This document shows, one piece after another, positions 24,182 to 33,140 of a stretch of DNA of 64,000 nucleotides. Under the pieces are notes generated by a model. The model searched no databases, was not told where the DNA came from, and saw only the letters and a program-made list of their open reading frames with translations. This DNA is from Nocardia sp. BMG111209 (GTDB lineage: Bacteria; Actinomycetota; Actinomycetes; Mycobacteriales; Mycobacteriaceae). The first letter of the stretch is position 1. Each line of letters begins with the position of its first letter. Both the position numbers and the translations under genes were made by a program. Location of the stretch: assembly GCF_000381925.1 (NCBI RefSeq), contig NZ_KB907307.1, positions 1,364,001 through 1,428,000 of the forward strand. The letters run 5' to 3'.

Positions 24182-25708
24182 GTGACCACCCCAGACGAAG
24201 CCAGCAGCAGACATCCGCAGGATGCTTCCGGGCCCGGCCCGGACACTGCGGCGGAGCATGCCCGGCCGGCCGAAGAGCCCGACGTCGGCTTCAATCTCGG
24301 TGCGGCGGAGCAGGATCCGATCGCGCAGGCGCAGCAGCTGGCGCATCGGATCGCCCGTGAACTGGCCGCGCTCGGCCCGCAGGGCTGGCGCAGCATGGAG
24401 GCGGTGTTCGCGTTGACCGTCGCCGCCGAGGGCGGGCACGTCGTGTTCCGCGACGACGGACCGGGGCGGGTCCCGGTGCAACCGGCCGACACGACCCTGG
24501 AGCTGGTGCGGGAGCATCGCCGGCTGTCCGCACAACTCGGTGACGGACCGTGGTGGCGAATGCTGATGTCGCTGGCCGCTTCCGGGCAGATCGAGGTCGA
24601 CTACGACTACGGCGACGAGCCGTTCCCGGACGATCAGGTGTTCCCTCCGGACGCGTATCTGGCCGACCTGCAAGAGTTTCCGCGCGACACCCTGCCGATC
24701 TGGCTGGCCGCCCATGTCGGCCATGCCGACCGGCAGTCCCGCCCACCGGAGGAGGCGGCCGGTCAGGCCCGCGCCGACCGCGCGGCGGGTGTGCGGGCCG
24801 TGCTGTCGGAGAACGACTTTCCCGCCTTCCCGGTGATGTGGGCACGCTGGTCGGTGATCGCCGCGGCATTCGTCGCCACCGGATCCGTCTGGGGCCCGCG
24901 GATGCTGCCCGCCCTCGGCTGGTTCGAGGGGGCCCGGCGCAGCGGCTCCACGCTCTACGCACTGCCCGGCGGCCGGGCCGTGTTGTCCGGCGGCGTCTGG
25001 GACGCACCGGAACTCGATGCCGCCTACAACGACGGCACGCCACTGCCCCGGTTGTATGCCGGCGCCCCGTTCTGGGTGGCGAATCCGGTGCTGAATCCGC
25101 GGGCGGCGCGCGGCATGCTGTCGTTCTGCTATTGGTGGGAGGGCGGCCGGTGGTATCGCGGCGAATCGCCGGGCCCCGGCGAGATGGCCGCGGCGGTCCC
25201 GGGAATGTGGACCGCGGGCACCGCGACCGACGTGGTCTCCGGCCTGGCGACCAGGGAACCGACTGCGGCACTGCGGGATACGGTGGCGACGCTGGTGTCG
25301 GCGGCCGAGGCCGGCGTGGTCACCCCGCAGACGCTCGCCGACGTGTTCGATCCCGATACCGGCTTCGATCTCGACCGGGCCTATTTCCAGCTGACCCTCG
25401 CCGGGGTCACCACCTCGGCGGTCGAACCGATCGGCCGGGAGGAGGCCGTCGAACTGGTCCGCCGCCACATCACCGACAACGGCCTGGACACCTCGAACTA
25501 TCCGCTGGACCGGCTGCGGGCGGAGCGGGTCACCGTCGGCTGGATGGTGTTCGCGCCCACCGAACCCGAGGAGATCGCGATCGGCCGGGCCATCTTCTAC
25601 GTCGCCGACGACGGCCTGCTGGAACACTCTTCGTCGTCGATCGCGCCGTCCCGTTATGTCGAGGGCTTCGAGCAGCGGTACCGGGAGCGCACCGAGGCCC
25701 TGCGCTGA
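24182..25708 (+). CDS. YezG/Imm35-like protein, probable immunity partner of the giant toxin (508 aa)
   Basis: The GTG start has a GAGGAG about 12 bases upstream. The first ~45 residues are polar. Residues ~60-165 look like a YezG (DUF600) immunity domain: a helix, a strand pair ending in GGHVVFRDDG, then an amphipathic segment (WWRMLMSL) and the family-type acidic IEVDYDYGDEPF. Residues ~200-340 are globular and unrecognised, with many Trp and Gly. The last ~85 residues, around VTVGWMVFAPTEP…GRAIFYVADDGLLEHSSSS, resemble the Imm35/YrhB fold. The position immediately downstream on the same strand is the classic place for a polymorphic-toxin immunity gene. Which toxin domain it would neutralise cannot be read from sequence. 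Confidence 0.75.
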   Translation: MTTPDEASSRHPQDASGPGPDTAAEHARPAEEPDVGFNLGAAEQDPIAQAQQLAHRIARELAALGPQGWRSMEAVFALTVAAEGGHVVFRDDGPGRVPVQPADTTLELVREHRRLSAQLGDGPWWRMLMSLAASGQIEVDYDYGDEPFPDDQVFPPDAYLADLQEFPRDTLPIWLAAHVGHADRQSRPPEEAAGQARADRAAGVRAVLSENDFPAFPVMWARWSVIAAAFVATGSVWGPRMLPALGWFEGARRSGSTLYALPGGRAVLSGGVWDAPELDAAYNDGTPLPRLYAGAPFWVANPVLNPRAARGMLSFCYWWEGGRWYRGESPGPGEMAAAVPGMWTAGTATDVVSGLATREPTAALRDTVATLVSAAEAGVVTPQTLADVFDPDTGFDLDRAYFQLTLAGVTTSAVEPIGREEAVELVRRHITDNGLDTSNYPLDRLRAERVTVGWMVFAPTEPEEIAIGRAIFYVADDGLLEHSSSSIAPSRYVEGFEQRYRERTEALR

Positions 25709-25773
25709 GCCGGCAGGTCCGCTCATCCCGGTGGCCGAGTGTCGTTGCGCGGGAGGTCGAATGGTCCCGGCGG

Positions 25774-25789
25774 CTGCCGAAATCGGCAG
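25774..25789. promoter_or_regulatory. 16-bp dyad upstream of the ESX substrate-like gene
   Basis: CTGCCGA and TCGGCAG form perfect 7-bp arms around AA, 134 bases before the start at 25923. The dyad could be an operator or a short hairpin in the leader. No clear -10/-35 pair is visible beside it. Confidence 0.35.
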
Positions 25790-25922
25790 GGCCGCAGCCT
25801 GTTACCGGAATTTTCCAGGCTGTTCGCGCGGTGGCAACCTCGCCGGACGCCGATGCGGGTTCGATTGGAGTCAGCTGTGTGTCCTGCTCGCGTAGGCGCC
25901 GAGGAGACGAGGAGCCCGATCG

Positions 25923-28130
25923 ATGTCTTCGGACCCGAACACCATGGGCAACCCGTGGCCGCAGCTCAGGGACTATGCGCGCAGTCATCCCAGCGGGGAG
26001 TTCGCGCTGAAGTTCGATCCGCAGGCGGCATTGGACCTGGCCACCGCGGCCTCGAATGTGATCGAGGGCATCAACGGGCTGGAAGCCCTCATCGATCAGC
26101 AGGTACTCGAGCGGCCGGTGTCCGATCTGGAATCGGGTACGGCGCTGGGCAAGAAGTTCGGCAACAAGGCCACCGATCTGACCGACGTCCTCGACGGGCA
26201 CAAGAAAATACTCGGCGATATGATCGAGACCTTCAAGTCCGCCGGCCGGGCCTACGGCAACATGGATCACAACAATGCGGTGGCGCTCGCGAGCCTGGGC
26301 AATGTGAACAGCTCGCCCACTGCGGCAAGAGATTTCGGCGGGCTCGACCTGCCGGTGACACTTCCGCCGGCGAGCTCGACCACACCACTGAATCCCCATG
26401 ACTATCCGAATCTTCTGCACAACTTCGAAACGTCGCCGCTCGCAACAGTATTGGCCATTTCCGGCCCCGACGCGGCGCCGATGTACGACGACGGCTACAA
26501 GAAGTTCGATCCGACCACGATCGAGGCGGAGGCATCGGATTCGCTGGGCTGGCACGACCTCTGGGCGCTCGGCGATTACATTCGGAGCAGCGCGGTCGTT
26601 GTCAATCTGTCCGATCAGGCGGGTTTGTGGTGGTACATCGCAAATCAGGTCGGGACGGTGTTCTCGGATTTTCTCAACAAGGTCGATTCGGTCACGCAGG
26701 ATCAGTGGACAGGGCCGGGCAGCGAGACCGCGGTGGCGGCCATCGGGGCGTATGCCTCCTCGATTCCCGACCTCCGGACCGGGATCACGACCGCAGGTGA
26801 CAACATGTTCTTCACGGCGGGCTGGCTCGACGCGACACAAATCATGATGCCGCCGACCGAATACCCTCCGACGACATCGCCTACCGGATCGTCGCCGACG
26901 ACCTCTTTGACCGCGATGGAAATCGATGACCTGACGTATATCTATCGCCAGTACTACGACGATTCCTACGGCACCTATATGAGTCAGTCGGCGGAAAAAT
27001 TCCCGACGTTACCCGATGGGTCGGGATCCTTCGGTCCGGTCGCTACCGATCCCTATGCGTCGGGAGGCGGTGGCGGAGCCGGTATTCCGAGCCCTACCGG
27101 GGGTGGCGGCCTACCGGCAACGCAGGCCGTGCCGGAGGTGCTGGCACAGCCGGTGACGGCGCAGCAGGTGCTCGCGCAGCAGACGGCGGCACAACAGGCA
27201 GCGGATGCGGCTGCGGCTGCGGCACAGGGACAAGCGGGCGCGGCTGCCTTGCAGCAGGCGGCTGCCCAACAGGCGGCGGCACAGCAAACGGCAGCGCAGC
27301 AAGCGGCGGATGCGGCGGCGGCACAGGGGCAAGCGGGCGCGGCCGCCTTGCAGCAGGCCGCGGCACAGGCAGCGGCGCAGCAAGCGGCGGATGCCGCCGC
27401 GGCACAGGGACAGGCGGGTGCCGCTGCCCTCCAGCAGGTGGGGCAGCCGGGGGTCGATCAGGCCGCGCAGCAGGCGGCGGATATGGCTGCGGCACAGGGA
27501 CAGGCGGGCGGCGCCGCACTGCAGCAACTGGCGCAGCAGGGGGCCGTTCAGGCCGCGCAGCAGCAAGCGTCCGCTGCGGCGCAGCAACAGGCCGTGTCCG
27601 CGGCGCAGCAACAGGCACAGCAACAGTCCGAGCAGGCGATGTCGGCGGGTCAGCAGGCCGCCCAGCAGGCCATGCAGGCGGCACAGCAAGCGGCACAGCA
27701 GCAAGCAGATGCGTTGAAGCCCGGCGGGTTTCCGGATCTCGGCGCTCCTGCCGATCCGTCCGGCCTGAGCGGTCTGCCCGGCCTCCCCGGTATGCCCGCC
27801 CTGGGTGGCGCCGGTGCCGGACTCGGCGGCGCACTCGGTGGCGCCGGCGGGGCCCTGTCCGCGACCCCTGGCGAGGGCGCTGCGGCGCGGCTGTTCCCGC
27901 GCGCGGCCCTCCCCGAGCCACTCGGCGGGTCCACCGCGGGCGCACCGCGAGCGGGACTGGCGCCGATGGCCGGTTCGCCCGGTTCGCCGGGTGCCGCCGG
28001 TGGCGGTGCACAGGCCCAGCAGCGGAAGGAGCGGAAGCGTCCCGCCTACCTGGAGTCCGCGGAACATCTGGACGAAGGGCTCGGCGAGGCGCGGCAGGTG
28101 GTACGTCCGGTCATCGAGCAGCCGCAGTGA
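25923..28130 (+). CDS. Large ESX (T7SS) substrate-like protein with Ala/Gln repeats (735 aa)
   Basis: ATG 25923 follows a GAGGAG-rich leader. Residues ~1-130 are helical and end in a YxxxD element (Y111-D115, YGNMD), the general T7SS export motif. A second helical region around residues 225-310 contains W262-T-G264, a WXG-type turn, so the N-terminal half looks like two linked WXG100/Esp-type hairpins. Residues ~415-600 are low-complexity Ala/Gln with about four imperfect ~30-residue units containing AAQGQAGAAALQQ. The tail is Gly/Pro-rich and ends basic-acidic. It precedes espG and fits a secreted Esp-like protein. The exact family is not recognised; an effector-carrier or filament role is possible but not shown. 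Confidence 0.7.
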   Translation: MSSDPNTMGNPWPQLRDYARSHPSGEFALKFDPQAALDLATAASNVIEGINGLEALIDQQVLERPVSDLESGTALGKKFGNKATDLTDVLDGHKKILGDMIETFKSAGRAYGNMDHNNAVALASLGNVNSSPTAARDFGGLDLPVTLPPASSTTPLNPHDYPNLLHNFETSPLATVLAISGPDAAPMYDDGYKKFDPTTIEAEASDSLGWHDLWALGDYIRSSAVVVNLSDQAGLWWYIANQVGTVFSDFLNKVDSVTQDQWTGPGSETAVAAIGAYASSIPDLRTGITTAGDNMFFTAGWLDATQIMMPPTEYPPTTSPTGSSPTTSLTAMEIDDLTYIYRQYYDDSYGTYMSQSAEKFPTLPDGSGSFGPVATDPYASGGGGGAGIPSPTGGGGLPATQAVPEVLAQPVTAQQVLAQQTAAQQAADAAAAAAQGQAGAAALQQAAAQQAAAQQTAAQQAADAAAAQGQAGAAALQQAAAQAAAQQAADAAAAQGQAGAAALQQVGQPGVDQAAQQAADMAAAQGQAGGAALQQLAQQGAVQAAQQQASAAAQQQAVSAAQQQAQQQSEQAMSAGQQAAQQAMQAAQQAAQQQADALKPGGFPDLGAPADPSGLSGLPGLPGMPALGGAGAGLGGALGGAGGALSATPGEGAAARLFPRAALPEPLGGSTAGAPRAGLAPMAGSPGSPGAAGGGAQAQQRKERKRPAYLESAEHLDEGLGEARQVVRPVIEQPQ
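27175..27565 (+). repeat. ~90-100 bp coding repeats, Ala/Gln-rich
   Basis: Four imperfect copies of a unit built on QQAADAAAAQGQAGAAALQQ occur in the large ESX substrate-like protein, followed by looser Ala/Gln tracts to about 27715. They encode long amphipathic or coiled-coil-prone helix. Confidence 0.75.
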
Positions 28131-28144
28131 GACCGCGCTGAATC

Positions 28145-28981
28145 ATGAACCGTACCTGGAACTTCACCGATCTGGAATTCGTCGTGCTCTGGGCGGAGTT
28201 GCGGGAGAACCGGTTACCGCGGCCCTTCATGTTCACGACCGACATCCGGTATGCGAGCGACTATCGGCGTGAACGTGACCGCATCCGGGAACGCTTGCAG
28301 CGCACCGCCGATCCGGCCGTGCACGAGGTGCTGCGGGATGTCGCCCGCCCGGATATCGCGATCGCGGTACGCGGTATGGACGGCGTGGAGCCGACGAATC
28401 CGGCGGCGTCCGTCCGCTTGCTCGCCACGCGCCGCGCCGATCGCGGCTACCTGCTGACCCAGCTGCCCGGCCGGACCGTCGACCACGCGGCCGGCTTCAC
28501 CGTCACCGAATGCGATCCGCTGCGGCTGGCCGACGTGATCGCCGACGCACTGCCCGAGCAGCCCGCCGGCCGATCCGGGCCGTTCACGGTGGTCCCGTCG
28601 CAGGGACCGGACGCGATGGACCACGGCTACGGCAGGTCCGGGTTGTGGGACTCGGCCGCCGCCGAGCACTCCGGTGCCGCGTCGGCCGAGCGGCTGCTGC
28701 GGATCGTCCCCGACCGCGTCGGCCTCGTCGAGATCGCCCAGGGCATCACCTCGTTCGGTCCGCGTGGACGTACGGTCCGGCGTCTGGAGTGGCGCGATCT
28801 GCCGGACGACGGCCGCTACGTCGTCTCCCCCGGCCCGCCGGTCACCGTGACCGGCGCCGACCGGCGCGGCCTGATCGCCGCGATCAACGCCGAGACCGCC
28901 GTCGTCGTGCGCGCGATCCGGGACGAGAAGTCGAGTATCGTGAACCACTCCGGCCCGGCGGGAAGGCAGCGCAGATGGTGA
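28145..28981 (+). CDS. espG: EspG-family T7SS chaperone, copy 1 (278 aa)
   Basis: EspG proteins are cytosolic chaperones that bind the tips of PE-PPE-type heterodimers and keep them soluble for export. The start matches the family pattern: WNFTDLEFVVLWAELRENRLPRPF. It is followed by an arginine-rich helix and a central sheet (IAIAVRGMD, VRLLATRRADRGYLLTQLPG). Length fits the family. The gene begins 14 bases after the large substrate-like gene and overlaps the next small gene by 7 bases, so it is in one operon. A second, divergent EspG lies at 35833. Two EspGs suggest two client sets, this one probably for the upstream substrate. Confidence 0.85.
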   Translation: MNRTWNFTDLEFVVLWAELRENRLPRPFMFTTDIRYASDYRRERDRIRERLQRTADPAVHEVLRDVARPDIAIAVRGMDGVEPTNPAASVRLLATRRADRGYLLTQLPGRTVDHAAGFTVTECDPLRLADVIADALPEQPAGRSGPFTVVPSQGPDAMDHGYGRSGLWDSAAAEHSGAASAERLLRIVPDRVGLVEIAQGITSFGPRGRTVRRLEWRDLPDDGRYVVSPGPPVTVTGADRRGLIAAINAETAVVVRAIRDEKSSIVNHSGPAGRQRRW

Positions 28982-29253
28982 GTCTCCGGCCGCCCACCCG
29001 GGCCGAACTGATCGAGAACTTCGAGGCCGAACTCGCCTCTGCCGCAGCCGGATCCGGTATCCACAGCGAATCCGGCCTGGATATGGAGACCGAGGCCGCG
29101 CTGGTCGTGATCGCCCGCGCGTATCCGGACGTCAAGACCCAGCTGATCACCGCGGCCCGCAGCGCATTCGCCGGGCAGCTCGACGGCTCCAACACCGTCG
29201 CCCGGACCGAGCGCATCCGGCGGCTGCTCGCGGAGAAACGTGACAGAGGATGA
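28975..29253 (+). CDS. Small hypothetical protein in ESX operon (92 aa)
   Basis: ATG 28975 lies inside the end of espG and overlaps it by 7 bases, which suggests translational coupling; GTG 28978 is an alternative start. The protein begins MVSLRPPTRAELIENFEAEL and reads as three or four helices with no Cys, no membrane segment and no WXG motif. The N-terminal segment is acidic and the C-terminus basic (RTERIRRLLAEKRDRG). I do not recognise a family. Its place between espG and two YbaB-like genes suggests a cytosolic accessory role. Confidence 0.7.
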   Translation: MVSLRPPTRAELIENFEAELASAAAGSGIHSESGLDMETEAALVVIARAYPDVKTQLITAARSAFAGQLDGSNTVARTERIRRLLAEKRDRG

Positions 29254-29334
29254 CTGGGCACCGTAACATCCTGCGGCCGAACCGATTTCCCGCTGCCGTA
29301 CACTGACGTGGACGAACGGGTGACAGGGGGCCGT

Positions 29335-29649
29335 ATGGTCGGCGCGACATCGCGGGACGGTTCGATATCCGTCGAGACCACCGAACAGGGTCTACCGCTG
29401 CGTATCTCGGTCGAACCCGGCGAATTACGCCGGAATCCGGATGATCTCGCGGCCGATCTGCTGCGACTGTGCCGGCGGGCGGCGAATCGGGCCGGAGCGG
29501 CCCGGCGGCAGCAGCTGGCGGAGGCCGGTATGAGCGCTGATCTGCTGGCGCTCACCGGATTACCGAAGGCCGAGGAGGTCGAGCGGCAGGAGCTGATCGA
29601 CGAGCAGGAGTCCGAGGTCGAACCGCAGAGCTGGCTGCGGTCGGTGTGA
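29335..29649 (+). CDS. YbaB/EbfC-like protein, truncated form (104 aa)
   Basis: I chose ATG 29335 because AGGGGG lies just upstream; GTG 29308 or 29320 would add 5-9 residues. The core DGSISVETTEQGLPLRISVEP followed by a helix rich in Ala/Arg (LLRLCRRAANRAGAARRQQL) matches the second half of the YbaB/EbfC fold. The long N-terminal helix typical of the family is missing. YbaB proteins bind DNA as dimers, and relatives such as EspL occur in ESX loci. The acidic tail (QELIDEQESEVEPQ) is unusual. The next gene encodes a fuller member, so the two may form a heterodimer; that is inference. Confidence 0.65.
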   Translation: MVGATSRDGSISVETTEQGLPLRISVEPGELRRNPDDLAADLLRLCRRAANRAGAARRQQLAEAGMSADLLALTGLPKAEEVERQELIDEQESEVEPQSWLRSV

Positions 29650-29659
29650 CGGGGGCGAT

Positions 29660-29977
29660 ATGGGTGCCATGGACGAGCTGGTCGCACGGGCCGAACGCCG
29701 GCTGGAGCAGATGCGGGAACTCGGCGAGGCGACGGCGCGGGTCCGGGCCCGCGAGACGTCGCCCGACGGCGCGGTCACGGTCGAGGTGGACGGCAACGGC
29801 GCGCTGCTCGACCTGTCGCTCTCGGCCGCGATAAGCCGCTTGACACCAACGGAATTCGACCGAGTCGTGGTGGACACCGCCCGCCGGGCCGCCGCCGCGG
29901 CCTTCGCCCGCCGGGGCGAGCTGATCACCGCGTTCAACCGGGAAGCCGAATCGGGACCGGGCACCGGACGTACCTAA
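29660..29977 (+). CDS. YbaB/EbfC-family protein, EspL-like (105 aa)
   Basis: ATG 29660 has GGGGG 4-5 bases upstream and lies 10 bases after the preceding gene. The protein has the complete YbaB layout: an N-terminal helix (DELVARAERRLEQMRELGEATARVRA), two strands (GAVTVEVDGNGALLDLSLS) and a C-terminal helix rich in Arg/Ala. YbaB proteins are nucleoid-associated dimers; EspL-type members are found with ESX systems and affect stability of secreted partners. The stop codon overlaps by 4 bases with that of the convergent regulator gene. Confidence 0.8.
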   Translation: MGAMDELVARAERRLEQMRELGEATARVRARETSPDGAVTVEVDGNGALLDLSLSAAISRLTPTEFDRVVVDTARRAAAAAFARRGELITAFNREAESGPGTGRT

Positions 29978-32559
29978 TTCGTTCGGCCGGTGTCCCGGCA
30001 CTCCTCCTCGTGCAGGCGGGTGCGGATTACGTCGGCCTCCGGTACGCCGAGTTCGGTGTAGATCGTCAGTGCCTCTCGGAGGAGCTGGCGGGCGTGCTCG
30101 CCGAGGCCGAGGGCGCGCTGCGCGTGGGCTGCGCCGGTGAGCGCCGTCGCCCATTCGTGTCGATGTTCGATCGATCGGGCGACGAGCAGCGCATCGGTGT
30201 GATAACTGAGCGCTTTGGCGTGTTCACCGCGTTTGTGCAGCACGCGGCCGAGTCCGTCGAGTGACTCGGCTTCCAGCCGGAGATTGTCGGTCTGGACGGC
30301 GATCGTGTGTGCCTCGCGGTAGAGGTTCTCGGCCTCGTCGTGGCGCCCCTGAGCTTCGTGGGTGTTGCCGAGGCAGGTCAGCGCGGTGCCCTCGAAGGCG
30401 CGGTGACCGGATTGCCGGGCGAGCTGCAGCGCTTCGGTACCGTACCGGACCGCCTCCTGGTATCGGCCTTCGCCGAGGTGGATTTCACCGAGGTTCGCCA
30501 GCGCCGGTACCTCCATCACCCGTATCGCGGACTGACGCATGAGCTCCAGCGCCCGCTGTTGATGGGTCAGGGCCTCGTCGTAGCGACCCAGCCGGGTGTA
30601 CACGATGCCGAGGTTGCTCAGTGCGACAGCTTCGCCGAACCGGAACGCGGCGGCCCGGGTGATCGCCACCGGTTCGATCCGGCCGCCGCGGAAATGGCGC
30701 GATTCCGCGAGGTCGGTGTCGGCGAGCAGTTGCGTGATTCTGCGGCAGACGGCGAGCGCCGCGCTGCTGTGGTCGAGCGCGGCGCGATAGTCGCCGAGGT
30801 GCGCGTGGACGATGCCGAGCCGGGTGAGTGCGTACGCTTCGCCGCGGGCATCCTGGTGCCGGCGTGCCGCGTGCAGCGCCGGAGTCAGCATACCCACCAC
30901 CTCGGCGTGGAACCCGCCGCTGTGCACGTGGCGGTTCATCGTCTGCGCGAGATCGATGGCGCGGCTGTGGTTTTCGTGCTCGGCGGCGTAGACGGCGACT
31001 CGTACGATGTTCGCGCGTTCCACGGCCAGCCAGTCGTCCGCGTCGGCGGAACTGCCGAATTCCGGTGACACGGTGGAGATCGGCCGCGCCTGCGGCCGGA
31101 ACTCCTCGTCGCCTGCCTCGATCATCTGGACGGCACTCATCGCGGCGTGCAGGTAGTAGTCCATCAGGCGGCCGATCGCGGCGTGCCGCGCTGCCTCCGG
31201 AATGGTTGCGGCGAGTTCCACCGAATAGGCGCGCAGCAGATCGTGCATGCCGTAACGGTTCTGATCACCCCGAGATTCCAGCAGGTGTGCGCGCCGCAGT
31301 GCTGTCGAAAGCCTCCGTGCCTGTGCGAGATCCACGTCGGCGAGCGCGGCGATGATGTAGGCATCGAAGTCGTGCCCGGGATGCAGGCCGAGGAGCCGGA
31401 ATACCGTGGCGGCGTCGTCCTGCAGATGGGTGAGTGACCAGGAGAAGACCGAGCGGATATCGGTCCGGGCATCTTCTCCGGTATCGAGCAGATCGAGCGG
31501 ATTCGCCTGCGTGAACTCGTGAACCACCGCCGCGAAGGCGACTTTCGGGTTCATGGCCATGTGCTCGGCGAGAATGCACAGGGGCAGCGGCAGTCGCGCG
31601 CACCGGCCGATCAGTTCGGTGACGGCGTCGAGTTCCTCGTCGATTCGGGCACCGATCCGGTTGCGCAGCAACCGGATCGCGTCGTCGCCGGGCATGGGGT
31701 CGAGCGTGATGCGGGTGGCGCCCTCGCCGGTGACCAGTCCGGACATCGAGTGGCGGCTGGTCACCACGACCAGGCAGGTCGGTGACCCGGGTAGCAGTGG
31801 CCGTACGTGCGCCGGCGACTGAACGTTGTCGAGTATCACCAGCATTCGCCGCTCGGCGAGCAGCGTGCGGTAACGGGCCGCGCGTTCGGCCTCGTGCCGG
31901 GGAATCTCGTCCGGCCGGACGCCGAGGCTGCCCAGGAAGGCCGCCAAGGCGTCGGACGGGGACATCGGATCACCGGGAGCGAAGCCCTGCAGGTCCAGAT
32001 ACAGCTGGCCGTCCGGGAATCGGGGCGAGACGGAGTGTGCCCACTGGACGGCCAAGGCGGTCTTGCCGACACCCGCGGTGCCCGTGATCACCGCGATCGT
32101 CATGTCCGCGGTCGCGCCGTCGAGCAGCGCGCCGAGCATCCGCAGATGCTCCCGGCGGCCGACGAATCCGGGGACCGCGCCCGGTAATTCACGCGGCGTC
32201 GCGGCCGGCGCCGTCCGGCCGAACGACCATCGATCGTTCAGCCGCTGCTCCGACGCGGCGAACCATGCTTCGCTCCAAGCCCGTTGCTCCGTCGCCGACG
32301 CGCCGAGAGCGATCACGATCCGGTCGAACAGATCGGCAGGCGGGAAGTGCTTTCCGTTCAGATAGTTGGCCAACGTCGACCGCGGCACGTCCGTGAACTT
32401 CCGATGCAGATCGTCGATGCTCATTCGAGTTTTCCGGGATCCGCGCGCGGCCCTGATCCGCAACAGGTCGAGCTCACGCACCAGGCTCGTCGAATCGACC
32501 ACCCGGTGTGGGTCCGGGCCGCCGCTCACCACGCCCTCGGCGCGCTGTCCCTGGGACAT
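29974..32559 (-). CDS. STAND-type transcriptional regulator: HTH, NB-ARC ATPase, TPR (861 aa)
   Basis: Residues ~25-85 form a helix-turn-helix-like N-terminus (SIDDLHRKFTDVPRSTLANYLNGK). A linker leads to an NB-ARC/AAA-like ATPase with Walker A G160-TAGVGK166-T and Walker B-type LVILDN, preceded by the signature PGFVGRREHL. Residues ~330-460 give the winged-helix arm, and ~520-850 hold TPR repeats (ALSNLGIVYTRLGRYDEALTHQQ, LANLGEIHLGEGRYQEAV, LTCLGNTHEAQGRHDEAE). Such proteins act as ATP-dependent switches controlling nearby genes after sensing a ligand or protein. It converges on the YbaB-like gene and is divergent from the EspC/EspA-like pair, so the shared 263-base upstream region is a natural target. 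Confidence 0.88.
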   Translation of the reverse strand: MSQGQRAEGVVSGGPDPHRVVDSTSLVRELDLLRIRAARGSRKTRMSIDDLHRKFTDVPRSTLANYLNGKHFPPADLFDRIVIALGASATEQRAWSEAWFAASEQRLNDRWSFGRTAPAATPRELPGAVPGFVGRREHLRMLGALLDGATADMTIAVITGTAGVGKTALAVQWAHSVSPRFPDGQLYLDLQGFAPGDPMSPSDALAAFLGSLGVRPDEIPRHEAERAARYRTLLAERRMLVILDNVQSPAHVRPLLPGSPTCLVVVTSRHSMSGLVTGEGATRITLDPMPGDDAIRLLRNRIGARIDEELDAVTELIGRCARLPLPLCILAEHMAMNPKVAFAAVVHEFTQANPLDLLDTGEDARTDIRSVFSWSLTHLQDDAATVFRLLGLHPGHDFDAYIIAALADVDLAQARRLSTALRRAHLLESRGDQNRYGMHDLLRAYSVELAATIPEAARHAAIGRLMDYYLHAAMSAVQMIEAGDEEFRPQARPISTVSPEFGSSADADDWLAVERANIVRVAVYAAEHENHSRAIDLAQTMNRHVHSGGFHAEVVGMLTPALHAARRHQDARGEAYALTRLGIVHAHLGDYRAALDHSSAALAVCRRITQLLADTDLAESRHFRGGRIEPVAITRAAAFRFGEAVALSNLGIVYTRLGRYDEALTHQQRALELMRQSAIRVMEVPALANLGEIHLGEGRYQEAVRYGTEALQLARQSGHRAFEGTALTCLGNTHEAQGRHDEAENLYREAHTIAVQTDNLRLEAESLDGLGRVLHKRGEHAKALSYHTDALLVARSIEHRHEWATALTGAAHAQRALGLGEHARQLLREALTIYTELGVPEADVIRTRLHEEECRDTGRTN

Positions 32560-32822
32560 GGTCCCCGTCCGTCTCGTGTCGCGAATCGGTCACTCGCCCA
32601 CCGCTGATCGGCATCCGGGTGTTGCGTGACAGGCCGATGTGAGCATATCCGGACTCCGTCCCGACCGCGCCGCGAAGCGTCGGCGTCCAGGCTTGTCCAG
32701 GTCCGTCCCGGCTCGACGTCGATGCCCGGTGACGAGCGGTGTAATTGTCGCGTTCGACCACCGATCGTCCGGATCGGACGTGGGCGCAGCGATGACTTCG
32801 CCTCCTGGGCAGGGGGTTTCAT

Positions 32823-33140
32823 ATGAGTGACCTGGTTGCGGCACCCGAAGGCGTCCGTGGGTACGGCGCTGTCGCCGCGACGATGGCGGCACGGACCCTG
32901 GCCGCCGGCACCGTGGATCAGGCGGCCGCCGTCGCGGCCGCGATACCGGTCTTCGGTCTCATCGGACAGGATTTCCTCGCGAGTTTCGCTGTCGCGCAAG
33001 CCAATCACCTGAGTTCGGTCGGTGAGCTGGCCGCGGTACACGCGGGCACCGCGGCGGCCGCGTACGAAAGTGCCACGGAATACGAGGTTTCCGAGTCGGA
33101 TACCGCCGCGGCGATACACGCCATCGGTAACACCCGATGA
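32823..33140 (+). CDS. EspC-like T7SS secreted protein (105 aa)
   Basis: ATG 32823 is preceded by AGGGGG at 7 bases. The protein is an Ala-rich helical hairpin. The turn region around residues 40-50 (AAIPVFGLIGQDF) is typical of the EspC/DUF2580 'type VII secretion target' family and lacks WXG. Near the C-terminus it has Y87-EVS-E91, a YxxxE form of the T7SS signal. The stop overlaps the start of the next gene as ATGA, so the two are translationally coupled, as espC and espA neighbour each other in mycobacteria. It probably dimerises with that EspA-like product for export. Confidence 0.75.
   Translation: MSDLVAAPEGVRGYGAVAATMAARTLAAGTVDQAAAVAAAIPVFGLIGQDFLASFAVAQANHLSSVGELAAVHAGTAAAAYESATEYEVSESDTAAAIHAIGNTR

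Noticed and set aside
25765..25895. A 44-codon ORF with four Cys (starting MVPAAAEIGR) before the ESX substrate-like gene
   Set aside because: It has a GGGAGG nearby, but it overlaps the dyad and promoter-like leader and has no recognisable pattern; evidence was too thin to list as a gene.
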